Of a stretch of 64,000 bases of DNA, positions 38,367 to 53,063 are shown one piece after another. Positions within the stretch are counted from its first letter, which is position 1. Each line of letters begins with the position of its first letter. A program made the translations under genes and the position numbers. The stretch comes from Linanthus parryae (lineage: Eukaryota > Streptophyta > Magnoliopsida > Ericales > Polemoniaceae), in assembly GCA_023055425.1 (NCBI GenBank), contig JALGPY010000003.1:24425001-24489000 (forward strand). Reading direction: 5' to 3'. The notes below the pieces were generated by a model that searched no databases, was not told the origin of the DNA, and saw only the letters and a list, made by a program, of their open reading frames with translations.

Positions 38367-39470
38367 TGGAGAAAGTCCTCGAAGGATGTCCATGGATCTT
38401 CGACGAGAACATCCTTGTCCTGAAACCTTGGATTGTCGGTTCCTCGACTGAGCACGTTACGTACATTGGTGTTTGTGTGCAAGTCAAGAATATCACCGTG
38501 TTTCTATTAGCGGAAGAAGACCTAGCTATGGCCATTGGAGTTATGGGTGAGGTTCTAAAAACAGACAAAAGAATTCTTTCAGGCAGCGATGGCAATTACA
38601 TGAGGGCCAGAGTGAGATTGGATATATCTAAACCGCTAAGGCGGGGAGGAAAATCCAAGTTCTCGATGACAAAATAGTGCTTGATTACATGTTTGAGCGT
38701 ATTCCTACAATTTGCGCATGGTGTGGTCGGATTACGCATCATACGCATCAATGCAATCACGAAACAGAGACGGAGAAAGAGGCTGAGGAACAAGGTTTCG
38801 GTGAGTGGCTCCTTTATAAACCGGAACCCAAAAGAACCACCCCACGATCAGGCGTGACTGGAGATAGAACTTTTGGATCTACCAAAGATGCCGGCAAAGC
38901 TACTGAAACTCCACACCAAGCCAATCCAGACCCTGTTCAATCTGGAGAAGCTTACTTCGGCAAGGATATTCCGTCCCGGGGTAAAAACACGACAAAATCG
39001 GACTCAAGCATGGACACCGATCACTCTGTAGCTCCGTCAGACGATGATTCAGCCTCCGGGGTTGAGATTTACACAAACCCCTTGGCTGCGCTGGAGACCG
39101 AGGAAACGGTGAGCCTGAAAAAAGCTGAAACTACTGCCAAACAATCCCAGGCCGAGTAAATGTGTGCAGGAGCTGCTGAAAAGGGCAAAACACCGCAGAT
39201 TCTGGTTGCGAAGGAAACTACTGCCCAGCCTGCTAGGGCAGTGAGCTTTCGGGACCCCCCCTGGCCACTAAGAGGAAAACGGGGCATATACTTCTCAGCC
39301 CCAATCCGAAAGACAAGGTTCTGGATAGACGAATGAGTTCAGACAGGTTCTCGATCAAATCAGCAGGCATTGGTATTGCGATCAATGAAGACAGAGGTAA
39401 CTTTGGAGTTGGAGACGCCACAAAGAGCTCCCATGATTAAATGGCGGCGATTGTTGTGCAGTCTCGCCAA

Positions 39471-40682
39471 TCGCCTCCATTAACGGTCATGGGGGGGGGG
39501 GGGGAGGGTTACGTGGCTATATGGAGCTAATCACGGCCTCCATTAAGTAGTTACGGCGGATATCTCAGAAGATCGTGGATATGGCCACTCCAGATAACCA
39601 TTTCAGAACTGATCCTGCATATGCGGAGATGTGCGCAAGTCTTCTCTATGCCACACATGGGTCGCAGATGGGACATCTACCACCTGCGACGAGCCTTATT
39701 CCAACCTCCAACCACTCGATCCCTGGTTCCCGTGCGAGCTGCTATCTACGCAGGGAGCCTGTCTCATGGTCCCACTGAGCTAACATGGCATTATCTGGTG
39801 TGCATGGAGCATTGTTGAGTAGCCACATGTGTGATGCTGATAGATCCACATGACTGCACACTAGCGTTGATTACAAATCTACATGAAAAGATTACTACAA
39901 AGTTACATAATTTTTACTATCCGAATCACCTATCAAAGTGACCAAAGTAGGAAGAAGTCGTCCATGGAGGTAGTACATCAAAAGGAGTGAAAACAGTGTA
40001 GCACATGTAGTCGCTTACAGAGCACGAGTTAGTGATGAGACCACGTGGTGGAGCCAAGTACATCAAAAGTGACTGATATTTAATCTGATCCAGGCTACTA
40101 CAGCTAATTACCGATGGGAACAAAGGATATAAATTTGGTTTTAAAAAGCTTAGAGAGCGTTTCACTGCTTCATACTCTTTGTTAGTGGTAATCAAATTTA
40201 TTTAGTCACCTACTTTAAGTGGGGGTTGAAATAGTAATACAAGGGAATAAAATCTCAGCCCAATCGCATTAATACCCGGTCTGATTGATATTATTCCCTG
40301 ACAATAGCTTGCTTTAGCTTTATCGTAAAAGAAAACAAATCATAAAAGATGATAATAATAAAACAATCCGAAATAACCAAAGTTACCTGACAAGGATATG
40401 AATCAAGAAGTGTGACCTATATTTAATCTAATCCAGGCTGGAGCTAATCGAAGAAAACAAAGCATATAATTAAAGATTCATCAAATCATTTTTTATGTGA
40501 ACTTTTTTCTGGTATATTCTATACGGGTGGCAATTCTTCTATCGGGAAGAACACCTGGTGCAACACACATGGTGAACACAAGGTTGTAGATAAAGAAAAA
40601 AAAGTAATTAAATAAAGTGAACTAAGAGATGTATAAATTACAGCGATCTCTCTGCGTCTAAAATATCGAGAGCAACTGAGAG
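39471..40682. other. Spacer and promoter region of SDR copy B
   Basis: 39480-40180 shows no gene. From about 40200 it parallels the DNA upstream of copy A (TACTTTAAGTGGGGGTTGAA, CCATATTTAAT-like blocks, ATTAAAGATTC), marking a tandem segmental duplication. Confidence 0.55.
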
Positions 40683-43026
40683 ATGGAGATGGAGAAGATA
40701 AAGTCGAGGAGGTTTGAGGGGAAGGTGGCCATTGTTACAGCATCTACTCAGGGGATTGGATTCGCCATCGCCGAGCGTCTCGGACTTGAAGGTGCATCTG
40801 TTGTCATCTCTTCTCGCACACAGGTTCGTTTTCTATAGACTCGCTCATTATCACTTATCAGTGTTCAGTTATGAAAAGGACCTCTCTGGAGGAGGCTATG
40901 CTATGGCTTGAACGTACAGTTCCCTAACTTTCAAGTTTTTAAGTTTTTTTTAATTTTTTACATTAGATTTTATGCGAGTGCATAAAAATGACTGAAAATT
41001 GGAAATTACTTGTGATATGGAAAACACATTTTAAGTTTTAGTTGAATGACTAGAGAATTGTCAGTGCCCTCATGGCATTAATCCAACATTGTAACATACG
41101 TTAATACACAAATGAATTAATCATATTTATTTTAGAATCTCTTTGGAAATGTCGCCGTTTTAGAAAGTTGCTGTGTAGGAAATGCTGTAAGAAAGCTGCT
41201 GTAGAAACCCATATAAAAAGTGTTTGTTCAACTTGCCTTATAAATAATCACACCCCTTAAAGCTCGAGTGGCTCCTTGAAGTTTGGATATCAGTGACCGG
41301 ATCTGATTTTGGAGCCTGATTCGCTGGTATCTTCAGTAACCTGGTATTGCCATCTTCCACTACAAATTACCTGTTACATCATGTAATTAATCATGCCCCT
41401 CAAGCTCGAGTGGCTCCCCGAAGTTTGGATATCTTTTTTTTTGTCAAAAGAAGCTTGGATATCAGTAACCGGCACTGATTAGAAGACAGATTTGTGATTG
41501 GCTCTGAATTATTTTTGCAGGAGAACGTGGATGAGGCGGTGAAGAAGCTTAAAGAAAGAGGGATAGAAGTACTGGGATTGGTGTGTCACGTCACAGATGC
41601 TCAACAGAGGAAGGATCTAGTCGAGAAAACTGTGCAGGTAAGTTGTTATCTTCATGGGAATCGTTTATTTATGGCACATTGATTTGGGGCTGTTGAAGTC
41701 GTTCTAGATTATCATCGTCACCATCTTCTGCTTTCAGTGAACTTCATATTTCGTTATATTTTTGTTCGTATAGTATTCTAGTATCATTGCCACAGTCAAT
41801 CAGTTTTTGTTTCTTTGATGAGACGACTAATCTTATAGAGAAATGTGTTTAGTACTTGTCTCTTTGAATCATTTGATTTTGACCAACTGATGTACTAGTA
41901 TAATCTCCAATACAAACTTGCCTCTTTTTGCTTTTTGTTTTTTGTTGGGTTAAATTACTAGCAGAATGTAATTCGTGTAGAAGGCAGTTGCAAGTTAGAT
42001 AGTTCCGTTGTTGGAGAATCAAGGTTCCTTCATTGGGGATGTAGAGTAGTAAAGTTATGTGAAAATAGCTTGTTTTTGCTTTGGCTAGCAGAAATATGGG
42101 AAAATCGACGTGTTTGTGTCAAATGCTGCTGTGAACCCTTCAATTCACGGGGCGTTGAAAACTGATGAATCTGCACTCGACAAGCTATGGGAGGTTAACG
42201 TGAAAGCTTCTGTACTCCTTTTACAGGTAACTTCCTCTAACATTAAAAATACAAAGCCAACTACGTTCACTTTGTTTGTTGTCACTTATTTATCCTGCTG
42301 CTGAGCTAGCCATAAGCCATCCAGATTAAATGGTCACGAGTGGCGTTAATTTTTTTTTTATTGTGTATATTCCTTCTGACGGGCCCATACTTGATATGAT
42401 AATACGTTTTACTATACAGGAAGCAGCTCCTCACTTCCAGAAGAGCGCATCGGTTATTCTGGTTTCCTCTGTTGTTGGCTTCAGCCCCACGGCTGGCATA
42501 GCTATGTACGGCGTAACGAAAACGGCTCTTATTGGGCTTACCAAAGTACGTGGTCTGTTTCAAGAATTCAGCGATCTTGACACTGTTCTTCTTTTAACTT
42601 TTTCTTTTAGAAAACTAATTAATTAATTATTACTATTATTATTATGCTGTTTTTGTAGGCGCTTGCAGCAGAGATGGCCCCTAATACGCGAGTGAATTGC
42701 ATTGCTCCTGGCGTTGTGCCAACAAACTTCGCCCGTGTGATCACGCACAATGACAGAATTGTGAGTATACATTTCTGCTTGTGAAAACAGCCAGCGACCT
42801 TGCTACTTCAGTGCAGTAGATTTTTCATTTGGGAATTTTAGACATTGCATCTCATATCTCATAATTGATTATGCAGAGGAAGACCTGGGAAGGGTTGTCA
42901 CTAATGAAAAGGCTCGGAACAGCCGGTGAAATTGCTGCTGCGACTGCTTTTATGGCTTCTGATGACGCTTCTTACATAACTGGAGAAACGTTGGTTGTCT
43001 CCGGAGGATACCCTTCTAGGCTTTAG
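40683..43026 (+). CDS. IBR1-like peroxisomal short-chain dehydrogenase/reductase, copy B
   Basis: Six GT-AG exons: 40683-40823, 41521-41637, 42092-42226, 42420-42545, 42659-42760 and 42877-43026; 256 aa, as in Arabidopsis IBR1/SDRa (254 aa, with which long stretches agree). Cofactor motif TASTQGIG (19-26), NAA at 97-99, and catalytic S148, Y161 and K165 (YGVTK). The end, PSRL, is a type 1 peroxisomal signal. IBR1 takes part in the beta-oxidation-like conversion of indole-3-butyric acid to auxin (IAA) in peroxisomes; the same role here is inferred from similarity. The first ATG (MEMEK) or the second, two codons on (MEKIK as in copy A), could be used. All motifs are intact. It is the only complete copy of the array visible here. 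The Arabidopsis gene is DHRS4-related. Confidence 0.93.
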
Positions 43027-43967
<941 letters not shown>

Positions 43968-45060
43968 CTTGTTTGATCGGCTCCTTCCTTCAACCAATTC
44001 AATTCAACATTTGGGCCATAAAAGTCCTTTTCACGTGAATATGAGACGAAGGTGAGGATGTCAGTATTACATAAACTAGTCCTAATAGGTTTATCTTTGA
44101 GGTCACCCCTAATTCATTGATGGAGAAAGTACTGGCAGGAGGTCCGTGGGCCTTTGACGGCAACCTTTACTGCTGAAATCATGGATTGCTGTAATTAGTA
44201 CGGACAATGGCACATTCCATACGATAGACTTGTGGGTTCAAGTACGAAATATACCATACTTTCTACAATCAGAAGATGACCACATCAAGGTTATTAGGAA
44301 GACGTGTGAAATCATCAAAAAGGACGAGACGGTGCTTACAGGCGAGGGTGGAGACTAAATGAGAGCTCGGGTTCACATCAACGCTTACAAGCTGCTATGG
44401 AGGGGAGTTTTTATTTAGTCTTGGGAGATAAGGTATGGTTGGATTTCAAATACGAGCGCATTCTTAGTTTTTGCGAATAGTGTGGGTGTTTAACCCATAC
44501 TAGTTGGGCATGCACAGTAAAAACTGAAAAGGAAAGAAGGCAAGAACTCCCCGGGTTCGTCTACTCTGATAATTTTTTTACCTACCCCGAGGAAAAGAAA
44601 CAACAAAGAAGAGCTGCTCCACGGGAACACAGGGCTAGGAAACAAAAGGTCTGCTACTGCAATGACAGAGAAAATAATGTAAAACGTGGTGAAGTAAATA
44701 AGTCGCAATAGGGAACAACTTTGGAGTGGAGTTCATTGGACAACGAAGCAGTGTCGGAGAATGTGGATACTGATGGGAAAGACGTCCAAAAAGTAACGGT
44801 CACTGTTTTCGACAATCCACTAGGACAGTGAGCAGTCGAATATTTGCAGCAGCTAAAGGGAAGGCCATCTCTCTGAACACACCAAAAATTCGGAAATCGA
44901 AACGGAAGGTCAGCAACACCAACTTCAGTCGAAATCCGAAAGAGAAGTCTGCGGAACGCATACCCAACCAACAAGAGGAGGAATGGATAGAGGCAACTGA
45001 GGAAGGGCCAGAGGAAGATGAAGATGTAAAGGAAGTGTTCAACTATTCCTGGTAGTAACA
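43968..45060 (+). pseudogene. Second LINE ORF1 relic (DUF4283 and zinc knuckle)
   Basis: Matches the relic at 37020 in order: CLIG, then NRFIFEV, MEKVLAGGPWAFDGNL, then the knuckle region with ERILSFCE (stop) CGCLTHTSWAC and a KTEKERRQELPGF tail. Many stops and frame breaks. Placed after SDR copy B as the other relic is placed after copy A. The frame 44828-45055 (K/E-rich) is probably the ORF1 C-terminal tail. Confidence 0.75.
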
Positions 45061-45367
45061 AGGAAATTTAGGTTTCTGAAACTCATATTCGGACAACGAA
45101 GGGGGCACCTTAAAGACTCCAACTGATATAGTGGCGGTGGGTGTAGCGCACCCCTGCCAATCTTAATGTGTCTTATCAGGTGGAACGTGCGAGGGCTTAG
45201 TTCATGTTATACTCGTCTGGTTTAAAAGGGTATGCTTGTCTGGTTTAAATCTGACGAGCAAGTTTACTCCTCTGATTCTGCAAAATTTGACGACTGGTAT
45301 GGTTTAGAACTCGACGAGTGGTATGCTCATATGGTTCATACCTGACGATGAAACTCGTATGGTTTTA
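45061..45367. repeat. Region of repeated ACTCGTCTGGTTTA / GACGAGTGGTATG motifs
   Basis: Short related motifs in both orientations recur every 30-40 bases (CTCGTCTGGTTTA, CGACGAGTGGTATG, TGACGATGAAACTCGTATGG). The same kind of sequence resumes at 59830-59880 beyond the Copia element, which therefore inserted into this repeat. Confidence 0.6.
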
Positions 45368-45593
45368 TGTAGAAGATTAACACCATTGTTGAATTACAGA
45401 GATATGAAGAAGAAGAAGATGAAGAAGAGGGAAGAATATCTCATTAACTGCATTAACCAAATTTTGTTACAGTGTAGGGTTCTTATATATTGTAACATTT
45501 ATATATATAGGTCATCCACCTGTTACTTAATAAGAGAACAGCCCACTACAGTGATTTACAATAACTACACCTACATACCCTGTTTAGTCAACA
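45368..45593 (-). repeat. Copia 3' LTR
   Basis: 226 bp, TG...CA. Related to 59561-59801 with small indels (for example the GAAGAAG tract length). Confidence 0.9.
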
Positions 45594-47162
45594 TGCCCCC
45601 TCAAGCTGAGAGGGTATAAACACTTGAAGCTTGGACAGAAAAGGAATGAACTGAGGATCATTGAGAGGCTTAGTAAGCACATCTGCAATTTGAGAAGCAC
45701 TGGACACATGATGAAGATGAAGCTGTTTAGCAGCAACTTGTTCTCATATTGAAGTGAAAATACACTTCTATATGCTTTGTCCTAGCATGAAGTACTGGAT
45801 TGCTAGCTAGAGCTATAGCAGACATATTATCACAAAGAAGAATTGGTAGATGAGGAATAGAAATACCCAAATCATGGAATAAGTACTTAAGACAGTTTAG
45901 CTAAGCTGAAGTGGAGGCTAGGGCTCTGTATTCAGCCTCTGTAGAAGATCTGGACACTGTATGCTGCTTCTTAGAAGTCCAAGATATAAGATTTGACCCC
46001 AAAAAGATACAATATCCAGTTGTCGACCTTCTTGTAAGTGGATCACATGCCCAATCAGCATCAGAGTATGCAGTGAGAGTGAAGGAGCTCTTTGTGAAGT
46101 TGAGACCATGATCTAAGGTACCTTGAACATATCTGAGTATTCTCTTGAGTTGGAGAAAATGGGTGTGCAAGGGTTGATGCATATGTTGGCATATTGAATT
46201 TACTGTAAACTGGAGATCTGGTCTGGTTACAATAAGATATTGTCATCCTCCCACTATGCTTCTGAACCAGGTGTAATCCTGAAATTGAGTATAGGAATAA
46301 GAGACAGGATGCTTTGTGGAACAAGGAGTAGCACATGGTTTGCAGGAGCTCATACTAGCTTTGTGAAGCAGCTCCGGGGCATACTTTGTTTGACATAAAT
46401 GCAAACCCTGAGAGTGTTTAGTGACTTGAATACCCAGAAAGTAGGTGAGTTCTCCCAGATCTTTCATAGAAAAAACCTTACTCATAGAATCAATGAAAGA
46501 CTGAACTTCTGCAGAAGAACTTCCTGTCACCAAAATATCATCTACATAGACTAGCACCACTAAGGTCAGATGATTCAGCTTGAGAACAAACATAGATGAA
46601 TTTGCTATGTTGAGCTGGAACCCATAGTGAAGAAGGAATGAACTCAACATATTATACCAGACTCTAGGAGCCTGTTTGAGGCCATACAAGGATTTTTCAA
46701 GTTTGCCACATAATGTGGATGAGAGGGATCTTCAAACCCTTGCGGCTGAAGCATGTAATCTTATTCTTGAAGAGCACCATGCAAGAAAGCATTAGACACA
46801 TCTAATTGCTTTATCATCCAGTCATGAGTCACAACCAAAGAAATGACAGTTCTAATTGTTTGTGGTTTGACCACATGACTGAAGGTTTCTAAATAATCCA
46901 GACCATATTGCTGTAAAAAAACCCTTAGCAACCAACCTAGCTTTAAACCTTGCCACAAAGCCATCAGAGTGCTTCTTAATTCTGTAGACCCATTTGCAAC
47001 CTATAACTCTTATGTGATGAGGTAAAGGCACTAAGGACCAAGTACCTTGGGAGGGTAAGGCACTATACTCTTCTTGCATAGCTTTTTTCCAAACTGAAAA
47101 TTTGAAAACTTCAGTGAAGAGCCGAGGTTCAGTGTCTGGAGATGAAGTAACAGTGTGATTTG
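45594..47162 (-). pseudogene. Copia polymerase and RNase H segment
   Basis: Minus strand: EEYSALPSQGTWSLVPLP and [14 protein letters not shown] (47079-46930), a frameshift at an A/T run near 46915, [11 protein letters not shown] (to 46770), another frameshift, then YGLKQAPRVWY and the polymerase core LVYVDDILVTG (46689-46243), then RNase H with YSDADWACDP and SSTEAEYRAL (46182-45901), and a stop at STSA. All are standard Copia motifs. It joins the integrase part at 50993 once the inserted LTR is taken out. Confidence 0.92.
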
Positions 47163-50100
47163 TGAAACAACCCGGGATCTCGGTTCAGGGTTAAAGAGAC
47201 AATCGACAACCAAAAGTAGAAATATACTATTAAGATTACATTTCGCTTAATGTACATAACAAAATTTCGATAATAAGTACAATTTAAAACACAACATTTG
47301 TGATCTACTAAGTGATCTAAGTTAAGCTAAACTTCTTCGTCTCGTTCCAGCGTTCCCATCCCCCACTTTGATTGACGACCTGCGGTTTTAAAATGGCAAA
47401 AGCCGACGCAGTTTTGAAGAAATTGATCAGTAAAAACTGAGTAAGTACACACTACGACATGTAAAGCAACGAGTGGCACAGAAGCATGAGTTGAAACAAA
47501 TCAGAAGATTTAAACAGTAAAACTATCGTATTGGGGAATTTGGATCAACTTGAAGTAACCGATTAAACAAAACCTCTCAATTTAATAACATTGAGAAACC
47601 GCGAGTAGTTGGTAAAATATCCAGAGTAAACAAGTTCATTTGAACTGATAACGATAGTAGTTCATGAGTAGCCAAGATTTATGATTCATTTCAATCGATT
47701 AGGGCATATCAAGAGACACAAACAACATTAATAAGTAGTCAATTTTTAATTTCGACTTCAATCAACAGTTTAATTTAGCTGAGGCGTGTCAAGAGCCACC
47801 AGCAGGATCGATGTAAACAGAGGGATCACGAAATAATCACTAAGGGTTCCTTCTAGGGTCTATCAAACCCTATTTCACCCGAGCGTTAAGGGAGCCCATT
47901 CGTCAACCCCGCTCACAACATTAGCTAAAAGGCCTTAAGTGTCGACACCCCTATACCGTAGTGACCCTTACAAGTATAAGTAGCACTCTATAGCTCTATA
48001 AAACCCTTGGACTCAATAACTTGGTACATTTTGGCTCATCGGGGACGGATTTTTGAACATTGACGTTCTATCCAATAATAAGAAGCATTGCTTCAATGGT
48101 CTTAGCCATAAGAAAATGGAGGATCGCTTGACGCCTCCCATCAATAACAGTACTCTGTACATCTTACTAAGTTTATTAGAGGTATTTACTTATCTCTTTC
48201 ACATAACAGAATCGGAATATCAAAATTTCACAAGTAATTTCCGAGAGTTCACAAAGGAGATGAATAAAATAGTTTAACAAATTTTGAGTGGAAAACATGC
48301 ATTCTCATACTATTTCATATAACAAACATTCATTTGAAACATCAAATACAAACGCACATTTTTATATGAAAAGGCCGTACATATGTACTTACCTCTGAGC
48401 CATGAAAGGCGCAATGCAAAGCTAGCACTCCTACAACTCTCGTCCCATATTGGTTCCGGGTCTTGCGGTAAATGCAGCAACACAATACATACGTCTACTT
48501 CGAACGATCCTTAACGTCGGCTGGATATAAACAAGTCAAGTATATAGTCTATTAGCATTTACCCTCTATATGAGGTTGTATGCAAGAATGCCATGGAATG
48601 CGGGTCATGCAAGATAAATGACTAAAACGCCCCTCATACTCCAAAACTTTCTAGTTGCCCGGTCCTCAAATTATAATCATATTTTCCCAAAAACATGTAA
48701 GAATGACTCTAAACTCTCCCATATGCACTTAGCATCGAAATCTATAACTTTCAATAATTTGCACTTAGGCCCCTAAAGTTTAGTAAAATTGCAAAAAGAC
48801 TCCAACATTTGACTTGGTCAAAACTAGCCCAGAATTATATACGAGTACTCCAAATACGCATACAAGACATGCTGACAAACTCCAAGTTACTAAACGAAAC
48901 CCAATTCAAATCTAAGTGAAATTACTATTTTGCCCCTCCTATACAGTTCAATCAAACTAGGGTTTTTGAAAAGTCAAACTTGGTCAAACTTAATATTTAG
49001 ACTCAGAATGTGAATACGAACAAGTTTGATGAAGAACGCTAAGGCCAGAAATGTCATTTAGAGTGAGAAAATTGAAAGTCAAAGATAGGGTGAAATCATC
49101 TCAACTAGTCAACTTTGGGGCTGATTTGTGGTAAAATGTGGGAGAGTTTGGGAAATATGAAGGTGGGGTATTGAAGAGGGTATTCCAAGCTTTCCAGAAC
49201 ATATTTGAACTCCTAAGAACTCCAAGTATTCAAATAGATATCGGTAGTCAAAGTTGGACAAAAATTCCGAATCAACACTTAGTAAAATTCAAGAAAGTTT
49301 ATTGAGTTCAAACTAGCAAATTTAGGCTTGATTCGTGAGAAATCGGTTACAAATTTTTACATGACCCATAGACGATGATTTGAAGTATTTTGTATCATCT
49401 TTACACAGGAGAAAGCAGACCCAAATTTCAGTAAGTTTTGAAGAAGATACAAGGGTTAGAAAATGGGTGTTTCACCATGATATTCTATACTTAGAAAATT
49501 CTGAGTTTTTGCTAGCGAAGAACATCAATATCACAACAACTTTGGAGCCAAAATCAGAGGGTCTAAAGTTAAAATTTGACCAAGAAATCAACACAAAAGT
49601 TGTAGCCAATTCTCCAAGGATTCCAGAAAGCTAAAGATCATTCAAAACGGACCAAAAACGAGGGGGATAGAGAGATCCAAAGTTGGGTAAAAAATGATGG
49701 TGGGAAAAACTCAGCATGAACAAGCACGAACACAGCAACTTCAATTCGATTTTTATGTGGTTTAGAGACCGAATTTGACAAAACTTAAAACACGAAAGTT
49801 GTAGCCAATTGTCTGAGGTTTCCAGAAAGTCTAGAATCGCTCAAAACGGATTAAAAACGGGAGAGATATGATCATTTGAACAGGGGCTGTTTATGCATGA
49901 CGGAAAAACGAACCATGTGTGAAAAGTGAAATCAAACTCGAATATAACAGAAATATGGGCAGGTTTTAATGATTCTAATGCATTCTAGATTATCTAGGGA
50001 TGATTTTGGTGCAAGAAACTCGAAAAACGGTGAAGAAATGAGAGAGATACCTTGTTGCATCACTCTCAGGCGACCATGGAGGAATCCGGCGACCAGCTGC

Positions 50101-50992
50101 TCGGTTTCCGGCACTTCAACGCGCTCATATCAATTTCTGGGTTGGTTACAGAGTCCTAGGAGGATTATAGAAGGTCAGGGGATCAAAAAGACGCAAGAAT
50201 CGCTAGAAACGACTAAGAAACAAGAGAGTTACCTCTCTTCCTCCATCCCGTTCTTCGCCGGCGACGGGAACGGAAAAAGTACGGCGAATGGTCGCGAATC
50301 CGGCGAGTTAAAACATGGTCTTGGTGTCTTTGATCTCGTCTGGAGATGGAGATCACGAATCAAGTGGTTATACTCGCCAAATCACAACATGGTGAGAGAA
50401 TTTTCATCAAGAACAACCTAGGGTTCTTCACCTTCAAATGCGATTTCCGACTTCGTTACTTGATCATTCGACGAATTACTTGGGGGCTTTTACTCCCCTA
50501 GTCATGGGGAAACTACCACCATAGCAGGTCGGGAAGATAAAGAGGAACGAAGGAGGTGATGTGGTGGTTCCATGGTGATTTCATGGTAGAGGTGGTGGTG
50601 TTCTTGGTGGTTGAGGAGGGAGAGAGGAAAAAAAACAAGATGTTGGGAAGATAATGAAATTTTCTGCTGAATGATGATGAATAGAGATGTTGGGTATTGC
50701 CAACTCATAGAAATTGTGTCAAAACAATTAGGACAAGTGTCCATCATGCATAGGGGTTAGAAGTGTAGTTTTACAAACTTTTGGGTATAACTAGAATTGG
50801 ATAACTACTAAGTTTCAGAGATTTGCACAACCACCCCAAATATTTCTAGTGCTTCAAAATCATTCTAACAACGTCCAAATATCGCTAAAACTCTAAAATG
50901 CCCACTTTAAAGCCATGACAAACTATTTACAAATTAGCCCCCAAAGTCTTGATATTGCACTAAGAACTCTCTCGGGAATTAGGGGTGTTACA
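47163..50992 (-). mobile_element. Solo LTR, Tekay-like Ty3 element (3830 bp)
   Basis: Read on the minus strand it begins TGTAACACCCCTAATTCCC and ends CCCGGGTTGTTTCA. These ends and the length are typical of LTRs of the Tekay/Del chromovirus group. TSD ATTTG (47158-47162 and 50993-50997). No coding domain and no second LTR, so the interior was lost by LTR-LTR recombination. Internally, AAGTTGTAGCCAATT...CCAGAAAG occurs twice (49600 and 49800). It splits the Copia frame between the integrase tail (KPNPIYA) and the polymerase segment. Confidence 0.85.
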
Positions 50993-50997
50993 ATTTG

Positions 50998-53063
50998 CAT
51001 ATATGGGATTGGGTTTGGTAATGCCAACTCTTGCTCTAGTGGTCATAGAGTGATGATGAATAGGTGGGGAAGGCAAAGAAGAAGTTGTAGACACAGTAGG
51101 AGACTCAGGTAATGGTGCTGAAGATGTGGAAGTAGTTGGAGAAGGTATGATAGGTACAGATGGTGGAGGTGGCGTTGGAGATGGAATGAAAGGTGAAACC
51201 AAGATAGGTGGAATAAATTCCCAACCATTAGTATAGGGAGATGATTTAAATGAGTTTGAAGCTGGGGGTTGAGACCGAGAAAAAGGAAATTGGGTTTCAT
51301 CAAAACCACATGTCTAGAAATATAGACACCTTTTGTAGCAATGTCATAACACCTGTAACCTTTAGTGTTAGGACAGTATCCCAAGAAAACACAATTGGTG
51401 GATTTAGGGTTGAGTTTATGAGTGGTGTAGGGTTTTAATCAGGGATAACAAAGAGAGCCAAACACCTTAAAGCCAGTATAATCAGGAGGTGAGTGATGAA
51501 GAAACTGATAAGGAGAAGTGAAAGAGAGAGACTTCTTAGGTAGTCTGTTGAGAAGAAGATTAGCTGTAATGGCTGCTTCAAGCCAGAAAGACTGTGGTAA
51601 GTTAGCATGAGCAAGTAAGGTTAAGGCTGTCTCCATGATATGCCTGTGTTTTCTCTCTAATTTCCCATTTTGTTTGGGAGTATGACGACATGAAGACTGA
51701 TGAAGTGTGCCTTGAGTTTGAAGATACAAAGCCAATTCAGTGTTTACAAATTCAGAGCCATTATCAGATCTGAAAATCTTGACAACAACTTGAAACTGTG
51801 TTTTGACTAAGGCAGTAAAATGTAGATAAGCAGAATAGGCATAAGAATTACACTTAAGAGGATATAACCAACAATATTTTGTGTAATCATCCAGGAACAG
51901 CACATAGTATCTGTAGTTTTGAAAGGAAGCTACAGGGGAAGGTACCCAAACATCTGAGTGAACTAGAGAGAAGGGTGTAGTAGTACAAGACTTAGACAGG
52001 GGAAATACAAGTTTGTGTGATTTTGAGACAGCACAAGAGTTACACAAAGAAACTGGTTTAACAAACTTATGATGCAAACAAGACTGCATAGATTGCAAAA
52101 TGGGAAAGGCAGGGTGACCCTGTCTTTGATGCCAGAGATTAGTGGAGCCAGACACTGTAGCTGAGTAGAACAGTGGTGAAGAAGTAAGATTAGAAACATG
52201 AGACTTTAAGTTGGGAAGATGAGATGGAAGCTGATAGAGACCATTGCTACATGGTCCTTTATAGAGGATAGTCTGTGAATGATTGTCATGAATATAAAAA
52301 TGAGTGGCATTAAACAAAATACTACAATAATTATCGGAAGTAAACTGAGACACATATAGTAAGCTTATAGACATGTGAGGTGAGTAAAACACATGTGGCA
52401 CAGTAAATGATAGGTTTGAGGAAGGAGAAATAGAAGTTTGACCAATGGAGTGAACGAGTAAGGCATCACAATTCTCAATAGTGACAGTGTATGGACCTTG
52501 ATATGGTTGCATATGAGAGAGCTGAGCAACATCATGAGTGACATGGTTGTTTGCACCAGTGTCCAATAGCCAAGGAGGTGAAGAATGATCAATAGGGGTA
52601 CAGGATGTCGCAGTATAAGCTTTCTTAGGTCTGGTACTTAGAAACTTAGCAGTATCCAATTTGTACCAACAGTCAAGTGCAGTATGTCTTGTCCTGCCAC
52701 ATATTTGACAAGTTACTTCATCATGTGAAACAATCGCAGATGGAGGCTTGCCAAGAATGCTGGGAGAAGAGCCAAAGGATCTGGAAGAACTTGTATGGGC
52801 AGAAGACTGTGATGAGTTAACTGGTTTGGTTGAGTAAGGTGGCCGTGGGTTGTAGGATGGTTTAGGTTTGTATTGAGGTTTGTATTTCACAGCTTGATAT
52901 GCAGTGTGAACCTCTATAGCACCAGAAGAAGATCCAGATACACCTAAGTGTAACTTCTTGAATGAGGGAGAGGTGGCATGATGCAATTCCTCAGTAAGAA
53001 GAAGAGAACTAAGTTCTGCAACTTTAATAGGAGATCCTCTGATACGGAGTCCAACTTGAAAAT
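50998..53063 (-). pseudogene. Copia gag C-terminus, protease and integrase segment
   Basis: A long frame (52986-51439, 515 codons) has a CCHC knuckle CQICGRTRHTALDC, the protease motif WLLDTGANNHVT, the pre-integrase H..H/C..C region (WHQRQGHP, LCNSC), and integrase acidic residues in HSDVW, SDNGSEF and the final E in KLERKHR. It then runs into FTGFKVFGSLCYP-like sequence; beyond a frame break follow GVYISRHVV and a P/S-rich tail ending HHSMTTRARVGI. This segment is well preserved compared with the polymerase part. Confidence 0.93.

Larger units (their letters stand above)
37020..39470 (+). pseudogene. LINE ORF1 relic (DUF4283 and zinc knuckle), interrupted by a TRIM
   Basis: Before the TRIM, 37025-37318 encodes the DUF4283 core (LVVFDTERCWKAIEAFG, later NRFIFEFPSKVAMEK). 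After it, 38367-38676 continues with KVLEGCPWIFDENILVLKPW. The frame 38677-39159 begins MLDYMFERIPTICAWCG and holds the CX2CX4HX4C knuckle (CAWCGRITHHTHQC) and FGEWLLYKPE, the usual LINE ORF1 order. A stop, a 71-base tandem duplication, a frame break before 38677 and the TRIM make it defective. ORF1 proteins bind LINE RNA. ORF2 does not follow. A G run lies at 39491-39504. Confidence 0.85.

Noticed and set aside
51439..52986. 515-aa frame as a possible host gene
   Set aside because: Protease, integrase and zinc-knuckle motifs and the surrounding LTRs show it is Copia.
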